Shown here in pieces: positions 1 through 9,354 of a DNA stretch of 33,956 nt; position 1 is the first letter of the stretch; each line of letters opens with the position of its first letter. Under the pieces are notes generated by a model. The model saw nothing but the letters and a program-made list of their open reading frames with translations. It made no database searches and was not told the DNA's origin. Position numbers and translations under genes: made by a program. The stretch is from an uncultured Planctomyces sp. (GTDB lineage Bacteria; Planctomycetota; Planctomycetia; Planctomycetales; Planctomycetaceae): the NCBI GenBank assembly GCA_937904325.1, contig CALGTK010000249.1, positions 1 to 33,956 of the forward strand, read 5' to 3'.

Positions 1-3000
1 GACAGTTTTGGTGAGACAATACAGTCTGACAATTCATTCGACGACGACAGCTTCGGTGCGACAATTCAGTCTGGTGAACACGATGCTGATGAGAGTTTCT
101 CTAAGACAATCGCCACAAGTGATCTTTCGGAAGACGAACGAAAGACCATGGCTGACGCGTGGGGCGCTGACATGATGGCTGTCGCCAGCGAGCGGCCGGG
201 TACGTCCATTAAGTCAGCAGAGATTCAGCAATCCAACACCAAGAACACGCTGGTGATTACCGAGAAAAAACTCGGCACAACAAACATCCGTAATTATAAA
301 AAAGGGAACCCGTTTCCAGAACCGAAAGAGCCTGAATATGAACTGCTGAAGAAACTCGGTGAAGGCGGGATGGGTCTTGTCTTTATGGCCAGGCAGCGGT
401 CAATCGACCGCGAAGTTGCCTTGAAGATGCTCAAGCCAAAAACTGCCAAGGATCCCGAACAACGAGCAAAGTTCCTCACTGAGGCCGTTGTCACAGGCGA
501 CCTTGACCATCCCAACATCGTACCGATTTACGACGTCGGAGCGAGTCCAGACGACGCGTTGTTCTACGCGATGAAAAAAGTTGAAGGGACTCCATGGCTG
601 GATGTCGTTCTTGAAAAATCGCTGGAAGAGAATCTCGATATCCTGATGCGAACAGCGGACGCCGTCGGCTTTGCACATTCACGAGGAGTCGTTCATCGCG
701 ACCTTAAACCTGAAAACGTGATGCTCGGTGCGTTCAACGAAGTTCTGGTGATGGACTGGGGGCTTGCCTACTCGACTGAAGGATTTCAGAAATCGGCAAG
801 CATCACTGAGAGCACAAGTATGGGCGGAACTCCTGCGTACATGGCGCCGGAAATGGCCACCGGTCCGATCAAGATAATCGGGCCACGTAGTGACGTTTAC
901 CTGCTGGGAGCGATCCTTTTCGAAGTTGTCACGGGCAAACCACCTCACGCGGGTAAGAACGCGATGAAGTGTCTGATGTCTGCGGCTCGGAACAAGATTC
1001 GTGACGCTGATAACGAACGAACTAAACGCAACGACCCGACCGGCGAACTTTTGAAAATTGCTCACAAGGCGATGGCAACGAAGCTTGAAGACCGATACCA
1101 GTCGGTCGACAAATTTCAGGCCGGAATTCAGGACTACCAGTCTCATACTGAAAGTATCACGCTGACTCTGCGAGCTCTCGAAGAACTTCGAGAAGCGAAA
1201 GAGAAGCAGGACTACGACCTCTTCTCGCGAGCACGCTTTGGTTACGAAGAAGCGTTAAACCTCTGGGGCAGGAATAAGCACGCCCAGAAAGGGCTGATTG
1301 ATACGAAGCTGGCTTATGCAACGTGTGCTCAGACGAAAGGTGACTTTGACCTCGGTATGTCGCTTCTACACGTTGAGATTCCAGAGCACAAAGCTCTGCA
1401 CGACGAATTGCTTGAAGCGAAGAACACGGTACTGGCTCGTGAACGCCAGCTCGAAGAACAGAAGGCAGCTCGCGCCCGTATGCGGCGTATCATGACAGTC
1501 GGTACCGTGGCCGCTCTGGTCATGATGTCAGGCCTGGCCGGCTGGGCGTACATGGAGCGGGAAGAGGCGGTCATCCAGCGAGCAATCGCTGTCGAGCAGG
1601 AAGGCATCGCCAAGGAAAAGGAAAAGGAAGCTGTTCTCCAGAAAGGGCTTGCCGAAGAACAGAAATTGATCGCCCAAGAGAACGAAAAAAAGGCTGTTGT
1701 CGCTCGTAATGACGCGGTGCTTGCTCAGGAAAAGGAAGCCAAGCAGAAGGTGATTGCTCTGGCGGCGAAAGATGCGGCCATTGAGGCTCGGAAGAAAGAA
1801 GAAGAGCAGCGGCTGCTGGCAGTGATGGCCAAGGATGTGGCGGTGAAAGCTCAGACGGCTGCTGAAAAGGCGCAGGAAGAGGAAGCGAAGCAAAAGCTGC
1901 TCGCGGTCAAAGCCAAGGACGCGGCCGAACTGGCTCAAAAGAAGGAAGCCGAACAGCGACTGCTGGCTGTAAAGGCCAAAGAAACTGCTGAAAAGGCGCA
2001 GGAAGAGGAAGCGAAGCAGAAGTTGCTCGCGGTCAAAGCCAAGGACGCGGCCGAACTGGCTCAAAAGAAGGAAGCCGAACAGCGACTGCTGGCTGTAAAG
2101 GCCAAAGAAACTGCTGAAAAGGCACAGGAAGAGGAAGCGAAGCAGAGAATGTTGGCCGTCAAGGCGCGTGACGTGGCCGTTGAGGCTCAGAAAGCGGAAA
2201 CGCTGGCTCGCGAAGCTGAAGAATACCAGGCCTACATCGCCAGGATTGGACTGGCTGACGCGAAAATTCGTGAGAACGCTTTCGACGCTGCCATCCTCAT
2301 TCTGACAGACTGCCCGGCTCATCTGCGAAACTGGGAGTGGGGTCGTCTGATGCACCTCTGCTCGCAGAGTATCGGCACGTTTGACAATAAAGCTCCGGTC
2401 GACGCGATTGCTCTTGCCCCGAACGGAACTCAATTTGTTACCGGTGGCTGGAACGGCTCGGCGACAGTCTGGGATCTGGAATCAGGACAGCAACTCTCGC
2501 AACTTAAGCACGAAGGTCTTTACATCTATGCTGTTGACTGGTCCTCAGACGGAAAGTGGATCGCCACTGGGAGTAACGACACCGTTAACGGATACGTCCA
2601 GGTTTGGAATGCCGAAACGGGAGAACGAGTCGCACAGAAGTTTGGCAACGACACAGACGAGGCGTCGTCTCACACGGACGCAGTTCTCAGTGTCCACTTT
2701 TCAAAAGGAAGCAACGGTGGACAGAAGTTGCTGACCACCTCTTACGACAATTCAGCGCGGCTTTGGAATGTGGCAACTGGCATACAGGAACGCCGATTCC
2801 TCGGCCACAACTGGTGGGTGTGGGATGCTCAATTCTCACCGGACGAGAAAAAGATCGTCACAGCTAGCCAGGACGGCACGGCAATTGTTTGGGACTCTCA
2901 AACCGGCGAACCCGGTGCACCATTCACGGGACATCATGGCCCGGTGTATTCGGCTGCTTTCTCGTCAACTGGCGACGCGGTTGTTACCGGTGGATACGAC

Positions 3001-5286
3001 AAACGAGTTCTCGTCTGGCGGCCGAGCGATGTTCGACCTTACGACTTCACTCGGCTGACGTCGAATTCTGGCAGTGTTGTCCCACCACCAAAATTCAAGA
3101 GTCTGGATGGACACAGCGGACCAGTCCGAACCGTCGCCTTCTCTAAAGATGGATCGCGCATTATCAGCGGCAGTCAGGATAACACGATTCGATTCTGGGA
3201 CGCTGAAGGTGGCCAACTATTGAAATCCTTCCGTGGTCATGACGGAGCGGTCAGAACAGTCGCCTTTGCAGAAAGCGATCAAGTCATCCTGTCCGGAAGC
3301 CACGACAACAGCATCCGAAAATGGAACATCAGCGAGTACGAAGAAATTCGAGTTCTGCAGGGACAGGTTCTCGAAGGTCATGTCGATGCGATTCTTTCTG
3401 CTGGATTTTCGCCGGATGGTGAACGAATTGTTACTGCTAGCCGCGACCGAACTGCCAGGACCTGGGAAACATTCACCGGGCAGCCGCTCAATGTGTTTGC
3501 TGAGGGGCATTCATTCCTCGCGACATCGGCAGCCTTCTTACCTGGTGGAAAGCGACTTGCCACGGGAGCGGTTGATAACACGGTCCGCATCTGGGATGTC
3601 GATTCTGGAACTCAACTTGCCCGACTCGAGCATACTGGTCGAGCTGCGACTTTGACCGTTTCAAACGACGGCAAATGGGTGATCACAGGCGGCGACGACA
3701 AGTCTGCCAAAATGTGGAATGCGGAAACCGGCGAACTGCTATCCGTCTTCAAAGGCGATAAAGACTCAAGAGCTCATAATAATGAGGTCACCGCCGTCGC
3801 GATTTCGGAAGATGATCAGCGGCTCCTGACGGGTGACTCCAGTGGTCGTGTCTTCATTTGGGATATCAAGACTCAGAAAGTAGTGCTCGAACTGAAGGGA
3901 CACGCACGCAGTCGAATTACCGATGCCGCATTTCTTCCAGGAACAAATCGCGTTCTGACGGCAAGTGCTGACAGAACGGTCGCTCAATGGGATGCTACAT
4001 CCGGTGAGGAAATTTCATCGCTGATTCTCAGTCATCCCGACTCAGTCGTCGCGATGTCGCTTCGACCGAACACTCATCAGGTTCTGACAGCCTGCGGAGA
4101 CGGAAGTGTCCGTCTTTGGGACGCCGACACGGCAAAAGTAATCACAGCACTTGATTGCGGTGACGCAAAGATTACCGACGTGGCCATCAACGACGTCGGT
4201 TCAAAGGCTTTAGCAGTTGACTCCAACGGTCGGAAGACTCTGATCTTCTCACTTGAAAATACCGCGGAGGCAATCACGGCAGATCAGACCTGCGTTTCGA
4301 ACGGTCAACTCTGGTCGGCAATCTTTGCGCCGCTTAAGAGCGATCTCGGCATCCTTACTCTCGGCGGTAGTGATGCCAAACTGATTGGCTTGAAGTCTGT
4401 TCGTCGCCAGAACGACGAAACGCTCGTCGCGTTCAGTCCTCATGGAGTTATCGCTTCGGCCAGCTACTCGCCAGATGGCTCAAAGATCGTCACCGGAAGC
4501 TGGGACTTCTCAGCCCGAATCTGGGATTCGAATACTGGTGCCGACCTGCGAAAGCTGGCAGGTGATGACGGGCACACAGGATTCGTCAACTCAGCCGTCT
4601 TTTCTCCGGATGGCAAGTACGTTCTGACAGCCAGTGACGACGGCACGGCCAAAATCTGGGACGCTTCGACCGGAGCTGTTCTGGCCACATTGACCGGCCA
4701 TGAAGATCGAGTCAGGCAGGCGACGTTCTCTAAGGACGGTTCACAGATTTTGACATCGTCCAATGACCGAACGGCTCGAATCTGGGACCTGAAGGAAACA
4801 GTCCAGGCGACTGGTTCAGCGGCCATAGAAACCACCGTTGCTCAAACTTTCAACGGGCATAAGTGGGCTGTGCTTTCAGCCGAGTTCTCAGATGACGGCA
4901 AGTTCGTTATCACGGCCAGTGAGGACAACACGGCTCGAATCTGGGATGCAACAAATGGTAAGGAGCTGTCAATCCTCGCCGGACACACCGCTCGAGTCAC
5001 ATCCGTCGCCTTTGCACCGGGCAATGACCCGACTCGCGCAGTCACTGCCAGTCAGGATGGCGCCGTTAAACTTTGGGACACTAAAGAGAACAAGGAAATC
5101 CTGACACTCGATGGTCACACTCGCGAAGTAACATCGGTCGCGTTCTCTCCAGACGGCAATTATGTGCTGACAGCGAGTGAAGACGGTCGAGCGATTCTGT
5201 GGCTCACCTCACCGTGGCAGACAGAGCCGCCGAAGGAGACATTGACCAATGTGATCATGACTCCAGTTGCTTCCGGCGCGGAATAA
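1..5286 (+). CDS. Membrane Ser/Thr protein kinase with coiled coil and about 21 WD40 repeats (5' partial)
   Basis: The reading frame is open from base 1, so the first ATG (148) is probably internal and the true start lies upstream; 1761 codons are visible. The N-terminal tail is acidic, with a repeated SF-x-x-TI-x-S pattern (bases 1-120). A PknB-type kinase domain spans about bases 337-1140: glycine loop GEGGMG (about 358-375), ATP lysine in VALKML (424), catalytic HRDLKPEN (694-717), a DWG in place of DFG (754) and an APE motif (844). One hydrophobic segment follows (about 1489-1551), then a long Ala/Glu/Lys/Gln coiled coil (about 1555-2230), then WD40 repeats from about 2370 to 5220. I count 21 repeats, two of them degenerate, which would fit three seven-bladed propellers. 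The kinase would be cytoplasmic and the propellers on the other side of a membrane. The substrate is unknown. Kinase assignment is sure from motifs; blade count and topology are inference. Confidence 0.95.
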   Translation, partial: DSFGETIQSDNSFDDDSFGATIQSGEHDADESFSKTIATSDLSEDERKTMADAWGADMMAVASERPGTSIKSAEIQQSNTKNTLVITEKKLGTTNIRNYKKGNPFPEPKEPEYELLKKLGEGGMGLVFMARQRSIDREVALKMLKPKTAKDPEQRAKFLTEAVVTGDLDHPNIVPIYDVGASPDDALFYAMKKVEGTPWLDVVLEKSLEENLDILMRTADAVGFAHSRGVVHRDLKPENVMLGAFNEVLVMDWGLAYSTEGFQKSASITESTSMGGTPAYMAPEMATGPIKIIGPRSDVYLLGAILFEVVTGKPPHAGKNAMKCLMSAARNKIRDADNERTKRNDPTGELLKIAHKAMATKLEDRYQSVDKFQAGIQDYQSHTESITLTLRALEELREAKEKQDYDLFSRARFGYEEALNLWGRNKHAQKGLIDTKLAYATCAQTKGDFDLGMSLLHVEIPEHKALHDELLEAKNTVLARERQLEEQKAARARMRRIMTVGTVAALVMMSGLAGWAYMEREEAVIQRAIAVEQEGIAKEKEKEAVLQKGLAEEQKLIAQENEKKAVVARNDAVLAQEKEAKQKVIALAAKDAAIEARKKEEEQRLLAVMAKDVAVKAQTAAEKAQEEEAKQKLLAVKAKDAAELAQKKEAEQRLLAVKAKETAEKAQEEEAKQKLLAVKAKDAAELAQKKEAEQRLLAVKAKETAEKAQEEEAKQRMLAVKARDVAVEAQKAETLAREAEEYQAYIARIGLADAKIRENAFDAAILILTDCPAHLRNWEWGRLMHLCSQSIGTFDNKAPVDAIALAPNGTQFVTGGWNGSATVWDLESGQQLSQLKHEGLYIYAVDWSSDGKWIATGSNDTVNGYVQVWNAETGERVAQKFGNDTDEASSHTDAVLSVHFSKGSNGGQKLLTTSYDNSARLWNVATGIQERRFLGHNWWVWDAQFSPDEKKIVTASQDGTAIVWDSQTGEPGAPFTGHHGPVYSAAFSSTGDAVVTGGYDKRVLVWRPSDVRPYDFTRLTSNSGSVVPPPKFKSLDGHSGPVRTVAFSKDGSRIISGSQDNTIRFWDAEGGQLLKSFRGHDGAVRTVAFAESDQVILSGSHDNSIRKWNISEYEEIRVLQGQVLEGHVDAILSAGFSPDGERIVTASRDRTARTWETFTGQPLNVFAEGHSFLATSAAFLPGGKRLATGAVDNTVRIWDVDSGTQLARLEHTGRAATLTVSNDGKWVITGGDDKSAKMWNAETGELLSVFKGDKDSRAHNNEVTAVAISEDDQRLLTGDSSGRVFIWDIKTQKVVLELKGHARSRITDAAFLPGTNRVLTASADRTVAQWDATSGEEISSLILSHPDSVVAMSLRPNTHQVLTACGDGSVRLWDADTAKVITALDCGDAKITDVAINDVGSKALAVDSNGRKTLIFSLENTAEAITADQTCVSNGQLWSAIFAPLKSDLGILTLGGSDAKLIGLKSVRRQNDETLVAFSPHGVIASASYSPDGSKIVTGSWDFSARIWDSNTGADLRKLAGDDGHTGFVNSAVFSPDGKYVLTASDDGTAKIWDASTGAVLATLTGHEDRVRQATFSKDGSQILTSSNDRTARIWDLKETVQATGSAAIETTVAQTFNGHKWAVLSAEFSDDGKFVITASEDNTARIWDATNGKELSILAGHTARVTSVAFAPGNDPTRAVTASQDGAVKLWDTKENKEILTLDGHTREVTSVAFSPDGNYVLTASEDGRAILWLTSPWQTEPPKETLTNVIMTPVASGAE
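1861..2148 (+). repeat. 126-bp tandem repeat in the kinase coiled-coil region
   Basis: Bases 1861-1986 and 1987-2112 are near-identical copies of a 126-bp unit (42 codons). I find two differences, near the CAAAAGCTG/CAGAAGTTG site. A third copy starts at 2113 and diverges after about 35 bases. The unit keeps the reading frame and encodes a pair of heptad-like segments around the pattern LLAVKAKD/E. Confidence 0.92.
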
Positions 5287-5330
5287 GTTGATGAGACTGG
5301 TAGTCGCTGGTCTGCTCGAAGAATTACAGA

Positions 5331-6956
5331 TCAGCTACCATCTCGCAGAATTTCGCGAGCGGCGTTTAGACCGCAGGCACCCATTACGCCTCCGCCGGGA
5401 TGCGCTGCGCTTCCGCAAATGTATAATCCACTGATCGGAGTTCGATAATCGCTCCAACCGGCCACCGGGCGCATACTGAAGAGTTGGTGAAGCGACATCG
5501 CTCCCTGAAAGATATTTCCGCCTGTCAATCCGTAGACGCGTTCCAGGTCTACCGGTGAAAGAATTTGTCGGTGGATGATCGAAGCAGGAACGTTAGGGGC
5601 AAACCGGGCAATTTCCGCAATACACCGGTCGGCGAAATTTTCTTTAACATCGTCCCAGTTGCCTTCCGCAAGATTGTACGGTGCGTACTGCACAAACAAT
5701 GACAGAATATGATGCCCGTCCGGTGTCAGTGTTTTGTCGACGGACGTTGGGATCGTCATCTCGACGATTGGTCGTTGCGAAGGTCGGCCATACTTTGCGT
5801 CGTCGTAGGCGCGTTCGAGGTATTCCAGTTCGCAGCCGATGTGAATCGTGCCTCGATGCTGAGGTCCGACTGCGGAGTTACCTGGCAGGCAGGTGAAATT
5901 TGGCAGTTCGCTGACCGCCAGATTGATCTTCATACTCGCTGATGAGTAATCGATCCGGCTGACCGCTCGCCCAAAGTCATCCGGCAACTGTTCCGCGTCG
6001 AGAAATTTCTCGAACGTCAGATGTGCGTCGACGTTTGACGCGACACTCTTCGCGCGGATCTCTTCTCCAGTTGAAAGCACCACTCCGCAAGCTTTGTTAT
6101 CGACAACCTGGATCGCAGCTACTTCCGCGTCGGTTCGAATTGTGACTCCGGCTTCTTTGCACGATTTTTCCATCGCCTGAGTCAGACCGCCCATGCCGCC
6201 TTCAACATAACCCCACACTCCTCGGGCTCCGCCGGACGCTCCCATCACATGATGCAGCAACACGTAGGCTGTGCCGGGAGCTGAGATCGGCTGGAAGGTT
6301 CCGATAATGGCGTCCGTCGCGAGCGTCGCCTTCAGAATGTCCGACTCAAACCAACGCTCCAGAATCGGGCGAGCGGCACCGGTCAGTAGCTCAATCGCCT
6401 CTGGCATGTCCGAGCCAAGCTGCTTCAATGCCTGAAATATCGACCAGCCGGTTTTTGTGTCTCGCAGTTTCTTGCCGAATGAAATCTCCCGCCATTCACG
6501 CGGCAGCGGCAACAGGTCCGGTGGCGTTTGATTCAGGACGGGCTCGAGACACTCTGCGATTCGTCCCAGAAGTCGGTTGTATCGTGGGTAGGCGTCCGCG
6601 TCGTGCTGCGAAAACTTTGCGATTTCGCGGCGAGTCATTTCTTCGTCCGGACCGAGCAACAAATACCGGCCATCCTCCAGTGGAGTGAACGACGACGGTG
6701 TGCGAGGCAGAACTTTGTAGCCGTGGCGCTTCAGCTCCATTCGTTCTTCGATCTCTGGCAGCAGCAGACTGACTACGTAGGAAGCTGTCGAGACTCGATA
6801 GCCCGGCCAGAGTTCTTCGGTCACAGCACAGCCGCCGACGAGATTTCGCCGTTCCAGTACGAGCACCTTTCGGCCCGCACGAGCCATCTCGAAAGCACAC
6901 ACCAGGCCGTTGTGGCCGCCGCCGATGATAATGAGGTCGTATCTGGAATCGTCCAT
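5331..6956 (-). CDS. FAD-dependent phytoene desaturase-like oxidoreductase (PYROXD2-type)
   Basis: This 541-residue flavoprotein begins with a Rossmann FAD-binding signature (DLIIIGGGHNG, residues 7-17), followed by LVLERRNLVGGCAVTEE, the pattern of the phytoene desaturase/CrtI and PYROXD2 branch of the amine-oxidase fold. The C-terminus has the second FAD-contacting motif (CGSAAHPGGGVMGA). The ATG start is preceded by an AGAGAG stretch usable as a ribosome site. The gene converges on the kinase with a 44-bp gap and diverges from the secreted cyclase-like gene. No other carotenoid gene is adjacent, so a carotenoid role is not supported by context; an uncharacterised oxidoreductase of this family is the safer reading. 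Confidence 0.85.
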   Translation of the reverse strand: MDDSRYDLIIIGGGHNGLVCAFEMARAGRKVLVLERRNLVGGCAVTEELWPGYRVSTASYVVSLLLPEIEERMELKRHGYKVLPRTPSSFTPLEDGRYLLLGPDEEMTRREIAKFSQHDADAYPRYNRLLGRIAECLEPVLNQTPPDLLPLPREWREISFGKKLRDTKTGWSIFQALKQLGSDMPEAIELLTGAARPILERWFESDILKATLATDAIIGTFQPISAPGTAYVLLHHVMGASGGARGVWGYVEGGMGGLTQAMEKSCKEAGVTIRTDAEVAAIQVVDNKACGVVLSTGEEIRAKSVASNVDAHLTFEKFLDAEQLPDDFGRAVSRIDYSSASMKINLAVSELPNFTCLPGNSAVGPQHRGTIHIGCELEYLERAYDDAKYGRPSQRPIVEMTIPTSVDKTLTPDGHHILSLFVQYAPYNLAEGNWDDVKENFADRCIAEIARFAPNVPASIIHRQILSPVDLERVYGLTGGNIFQGAMSLHQLFSMRPVAGWSDYRTPISGLYICGSAAHPGGGVMGACGLNAAREILRDGS

Positions 6957-6986
6957 GATCTCTCTTCGCTACCTGTTTTGATTGAC

Positions 6987-7021
6987 GAGTCGCGATCCGC
7001 ACTGGCGTCGCCAGGCGACTC
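6987..7021. promoter_or_regulatory. Nested dyad symmetry in the divergent intergenic region
   Basis: A 7-bp inverted repeat (GAGTCGC at 6987-6993, GCGACTC at 7015-7021) encloses a perfect 13-base palindrome CTGGCGTCGCCAG (7002-7014). It lies between two divergent genes, where an operator would be expected. No clear -35/-10 pair could be assigned, so the regulatory role is inferred. Confidence 0.3.
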
Positions 7022-7113
7022 TCTGGGGGACGCCGCGTGGCCACGTTATGCTTACCGTTTGAACAGCATTCGTTTTTCACCATTTGGTCCGGCGGCGAAG
7101 GATAGCGTCACTC

Positions 7114-8163
7114 ATGAATCGATGTCTGCATCTTCTTCTGCTTGCTGCTTTGCTCGCCGGATCGACGGCGAAGTCGGCGTATACGCAGGGTGCTCCCAGT
7201 AATCGAGAAGTTGACCGTTCCATTGTCCGAGCTCTTGGCTTCCTGGCGGCTCAGCAGAAACCCTCGGGTGCATGGCAGCTTAAGAATCCCAGTCGCGGTC
7301 TCGATGCGGCTTCCACGACGTCGCTTGCCATCATGTCGTTCATGGCCGCCGGGCATGTTCCGGGAGAAGGCCCGTATGGCGACGCCATGGAACGCGGAAT
7401 TCGCTGGGTTCTCAGCAGTCAGCGGCCCAACGACGGCCTTTTCCAGCATCGGGCTGGCACCGGGCCAATGTACACGCACGGAATCTGCACGTTGATGCTC
7501 GCGGAAGTTGCGGGCATGGTTGATGCTTCGTTGAGTGACCGAGTTCGCAGCAGCCTTGAAAAAGCCATTCTCTTGATACTCCGGGCGCAGGCCGTCCCGA
7601 AAGGCCGGAATCACGCTGGCGGATGGAGGTATCAAGCGTCGAGCAACGACAGCGATCTCAGCGTGACCGGCTGGCAACTTCTCGCGCTGCGAGCTGCAAA
7701 GAACATTGGCTGCGACGTTCCTGCCGAAGCGATCGAATACGCTGTTTCCTACGTCAACAAATGCGCCAGCAGGAACGGAGGATTTTCGTACCACCCGGAT
7801 CACGGCGTAAGCGCCACTCGCACCGGCACGGGCATTCTGTGCCTGGAAATTTGCGGTGAGCACCACGCTCCGGCAACGATGAGAGCCGCCGATTATCTGC
7901 TGGGTCGGCCTTTGAAGTACAACGACGGCTTCTTCTTTTACGGTGTCTACTACTGCACGGTTGGGATGTTTCAGGTTGGTGGGCGTCACTGGGACGTCAC
8001 GCGGGACCACATCACTTCTTTGCTGCTTTCGAGACAGCAATCAGACGGAAGCTGGAATGCCCAGGACGGTTCGGAGGCATCTTTCGGTCCGATTTACGCA
8101 ACCAGTATGTCCGTGCTCGCCCTGGCGGTAGAGTATCAGTACCTGCCAATCTACCAGCGCTGA
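7114..8163 (+). CDS. Exported prenyltransferase/squalene-oxidase repeat protein
   Basis: The chosen ATG (7114) gives a signal peptide (MNRCLHLLLLAALLAG, then TAKSAYTQG) and has GAAGGA upstream; a TTG at 7084 in the same frame would add ten basic residues and has no ribosome site. The 349-residue product carries repeated QW-like turns of the alpha/alpha toroid found in squalene-hopene cyclases and prenyltransferases: SGAWQL, NDGLFQH, GGWRYQ, GGFSYHP and SDGSWN. I do not see the DxDD acid motif of class II cyclases, so catalysis is doubtful. Proteins of this shape are common in planctomycetes (established knowledge), usually without a known role. It probably acts in the periplasm. Confidence 0.8.
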   Translation: MNRCLHLLLLAALLAGSTAKSAYTQGAPSNREVDRSIVRALGFLAAQQKPSGAWQLKNPSRGLDAASTTSLAIMSFMAAGHVPGEGPYGDAMERGIRWVLSSQRPNDGLFQHRAGTGPMYTHGICTLMLAEVAGMVDASLSDRVRSSLEKAILLILRAQAVPKGRNHAGGWRYQASSNDSDLSVTGWQLLALRAAKNIGCDVPAEAIEYAVSYVNKCASRNGGFSYHPDHGVSATRTGTGILCLEICGEHHAPATMRAADYLLGRPLKYNDGFFFYGVYYCTVGMFQVGGRHWDVTRDHITSLLLSRQQSDGSWNAQDGSEASFGPIYATSMSVLALAVEYQYLPIYQR

Positions 8164-8226
8164 GGCGACATTGTCTGTAAAGTTACAGATGGCCGAACTT
8201 CAACTGGAAACTCTGAGGAACGATCG

Positions 8227-9354
8227 ATGCCACACCTTTCAATTGCCAAAGCGAGTGAAATTGGTCTCGACCAGGGCCGAATCGACACGGCTTATAATTT
8301 GCTTCGCGAATGGACGACCGGACCCGACGCTACCGTGCCGGGCGGCGCGATCGTCGTGGGTCGAAATGGAAAGATCGTCGAACCGAAGTTCTTCGGAAAG
8401 CAGGGAGCCGAACCCTCTGCGGTAGATATCCGCCGCGACGGAATGTTTCTGCTGGCGTCGATCACGAAACCGGTCACGTACATGGCGGCGATGATTCTTG
8501 TCGAACGCGGATTGCTCAACCTGACCGATCCGGTCATGAGATACATCCCGGATTTTGCAGCGCATCACAAAGAAGAGACGCTGGTTCTTCACTTGTTTAC
8601 TCATACGTCTGGGATGCCGGACATGGTGCCCGACAATGCGGAACTACGGCAGAAACATGCTCCGCTCAAGACATTCATCGATGGGGCTATCAATGCAATG
8701 CCGCTCTTTTCACCAGGTACCGACTCTTCTTATCAGAGTATGGGGACGCTGGTCGTTGCGGAGTTGATACAACGAATCTCTGGCATGACGATTCACGAAT
8801 TCATCCGTCGCGAGATGCTTGAGCCGCTCGGATTGAAGTCGAGCGGGTTAGGTTCGAAGGGATTTAATCGAGAACGCCTGGTTCGTGTGCAAGTTCCCGA
8901 CTATCAGATTGGTTCGAACTTTGGTTGGAACAGCCGTTACTGGCAGGAACTTGGCGCTCCGTGGGGTGGCATGTTCAGCTCGCCGGAAGACTTTGCGGTA
9001 ATCTGCCAGCTACTTCTCAACGGTGGAAACTACGGTGACGTTCGACTGCTTTCACAAAGCACCGTTCAGACGATGACGACCAATCGTCTCGTCGATCAGC
9101 CAGAAATCCCTGATTCCGTGCGCCGAGCGAGACCGTGGGGACTCGGTTGGAGCCTGAACTCTAGCGGTACTTCTCGAAGCTGGGGTGACACTCTCGGACC
9201 AAACATATTTGGCCATACCGGAGCCACCGGAACAATGTGCTGGATCGATCCCGACCGAAACGGCTTCTGCCTGCTGTTTACGTCGGCGATTCGATCGCGT
9301 GCTCCCTGGCGACTTGTGAATCTTTCCAACATCGTCGGGTCCGCGTTCGTGTAA
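8227..9354 (+). CDS. Serine hydrolase, class C beta-lactamase/esterase family
   Basis: The 375-residue protein has the three active-site elements of the beta-lactamase/transpeptidase fold: SITK (Ser78, Lys81) for SxxK, YQS at Tyr169 for YxN, and HTG (His330) near the C-terminus in place of KTG. HTG and YxS versions are typical of EstB-like esterases and related D-aminopeptidases rather than true beta-lactamases. A good ribosome site (GAGGAA) precedes the ATG. I see no clear signal peptide, so a cytoplasmic esterase or peptidase is plausible. It lies 63 bp after the cyclase-like gene and could share its transcript. The substrate cannot be told from sequence. Confidence 0.88.
   Translation: MPHLSIAKASEIGLDQGRIDTAYNLLREWTTGPDATVPGGAIVVGRNGKIVEPKFFGKQGAEPSAVDIRRDGMFLLASITKPVTYMAAMILVERGLLNLTDPVMRYIPDFAAHHKEETLVLHLFTHTSGMPDMVPDNAELRQKHAPLKTFIDGAINAMPLFSPGTDSSYQSMGTLVVAELIQRISGMTIHEFIRREMLEPLGLKSSGLGSKGFNRERLVRVQVPDYQIGSNFGWNSRYWQELGAPWGGMFSSPEDFAVICQLLLNGGNYGDVRLLSQSTVQTMTTNRLVDQPEIPDSVRRARPWGLGWSLNSSGTSRSWGDTLGPNIFGHTGATGTMCWIDPDRNGFCLLFTSAIRSRAPWRLVNLSNIVGSAFV

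Noticed and set aside
1861-2148. Regular repeats considered as a CRISPR-like or satellite array
   Set aside because: The unit is 126 bp, translated in frame and has no spacer structure; it is a coding repeat.
1528-2433. 301-codon minus-strand open frame inside the kinase gene
   Set aside because: It is the antisense of the Lys/Glu/Ala coiled-coil repeats, giving an artificial Leu/Phe-rich product.
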